Shown here: in pieces, positions 63,717-64,000 of the stretch
Position numbering within the stretch: the stretch's first letter is position 1
Layout: the number at the start of each line of letters is the position of its first letter
Assembly: GCA_012845835.1 (NCBI GenBank)
Contig: JABAKD010000108.1
Location: forward strand, 102,001 to 166,000
DNA: 64,000 nt
Direction: 5' to 3'
Source: Undaria pinnatifida
Taxonomy: Eukaryota > Sar > Phaeophyceae > Laminariales > Alariaceae
Position numbers and translations under genes: made by a program
Notes under the pieces: model-generated
Seen by the model: only the letters and a program-made list of their open reading frames with translations
The model's database searches: none
Told to the model about the DNA's origin: nothing

Positions 63717-64000
63717 TGAAATATTGCCTTTTTCTTGACCTTTCAGCTGCTTCCTGAAAATTTGGTTTTTCTGCCAACACGATTTTAAACCTTTTCGCGA
63801 TTTTTTCTTTTTGTTTTGTCTAGTTAGTTGAACTTCCTACCATTTGCCGCTAATTAGCCGCCTGTGCATTAGTTGCGGAACGGTCCAGCTTTAGCTTTTC
63901 TTTGATTACCACCATTTGTTTTGTTGTTGACGAAGCTTCTCCGGCTGAGATCTGGGCTTGGCTCATCAGCTCCACACCGCCCAGCACCCCATCGCAGCGC
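63717..64000. other. No gene recognised, still homologous to 29793-30075
   Basis: It aligns with copy A to the last base, so the duplicated or allelic segment continues beyond the window. Confidence 0.6.

Larger units (their letters stand above)
52383..64000. repeat. Large homology block, right copy (B)
   Basis: It matches 16105-30075. It lacks the three TIR elements and the extra tandem units of copy A. Unique to B are the poly(A)-element insertion at 63316-63433 and a telomere-like insertion at 60654-60667. The match runs to the end of the window. Confidence 0.9.

Overview
This window is nuclear DNA from a repeat-dominated eukaryote. The evidence is GT-AG introns in one candidate gene, two types of LTR-retrotransposon pol, LINE reverse transcriptase, tRNA-derived SINEs, small terminal-inverted-repeat (TIR) elements and long trinucleotide and poly-G tracts. 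There are no operons and no bacterial-style coding density. The Ty3-type pol wording resembles elements I associate with stramenopiles (oomycetes, brown algae). A brown-alga-like or other protist genome is my best guess, but the species cannot be fixed from this sequence.

The main structural fact is that the window is two colinear homologous arms on either side of a 500-N scaffold gap (34217-34716). Left-arm blocks 48-1640, 1640-3335, 3338-3655, 3662-4480 and 16105-30075 match, in order and orientation, right-arm blocks 37637-38936, 44605-45895, 47325-47618, 51087-52300 and 52383-64000. The last pair is very similar, with long stretches at an exact 36,000-base offset. This is either a tandem duplication of more than 30 kb or two unmerged haplotypes scaffolded together. 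Because the arms differ by clean insertions, each supplies empty sites for the other's mobile elements.

Left arm: a diverged block with LINE tails, SINEs and a poly(A)-tailed retroelement (1-4500); copies of a repeat family carrying long G-tracts (about 4500-5640, 13423-14310 and 32253 to the gap); a 4.3-kb Ty1/copia-type LTR element (7682-11987) with nearly identical LTRs but almost no pol; then the large homologous block with a dead Ty3/gypsy pol (18885-21800), a 467-bp tandem array and three TIR elements that are all absent from the right arm.

Right arm: two LINE copies (35228-37590 and 47622-50790) whose 3' ends carry an (AAC)n tail, which explains most of the trinucleotide repeats here. 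A 5.7-kb segment (38937-44604) is found only in this arm. It holds a phase-consistent multi-exon gene of unknown function on the minus strand (41541 to about 43877). Then comes the second copy of the large block, with the same dead Ty3 pol.

Apart from that spliced gene, I find no convincing host protein-coding gene and no intact autonomous element. Most open frames are shadows of repeats.
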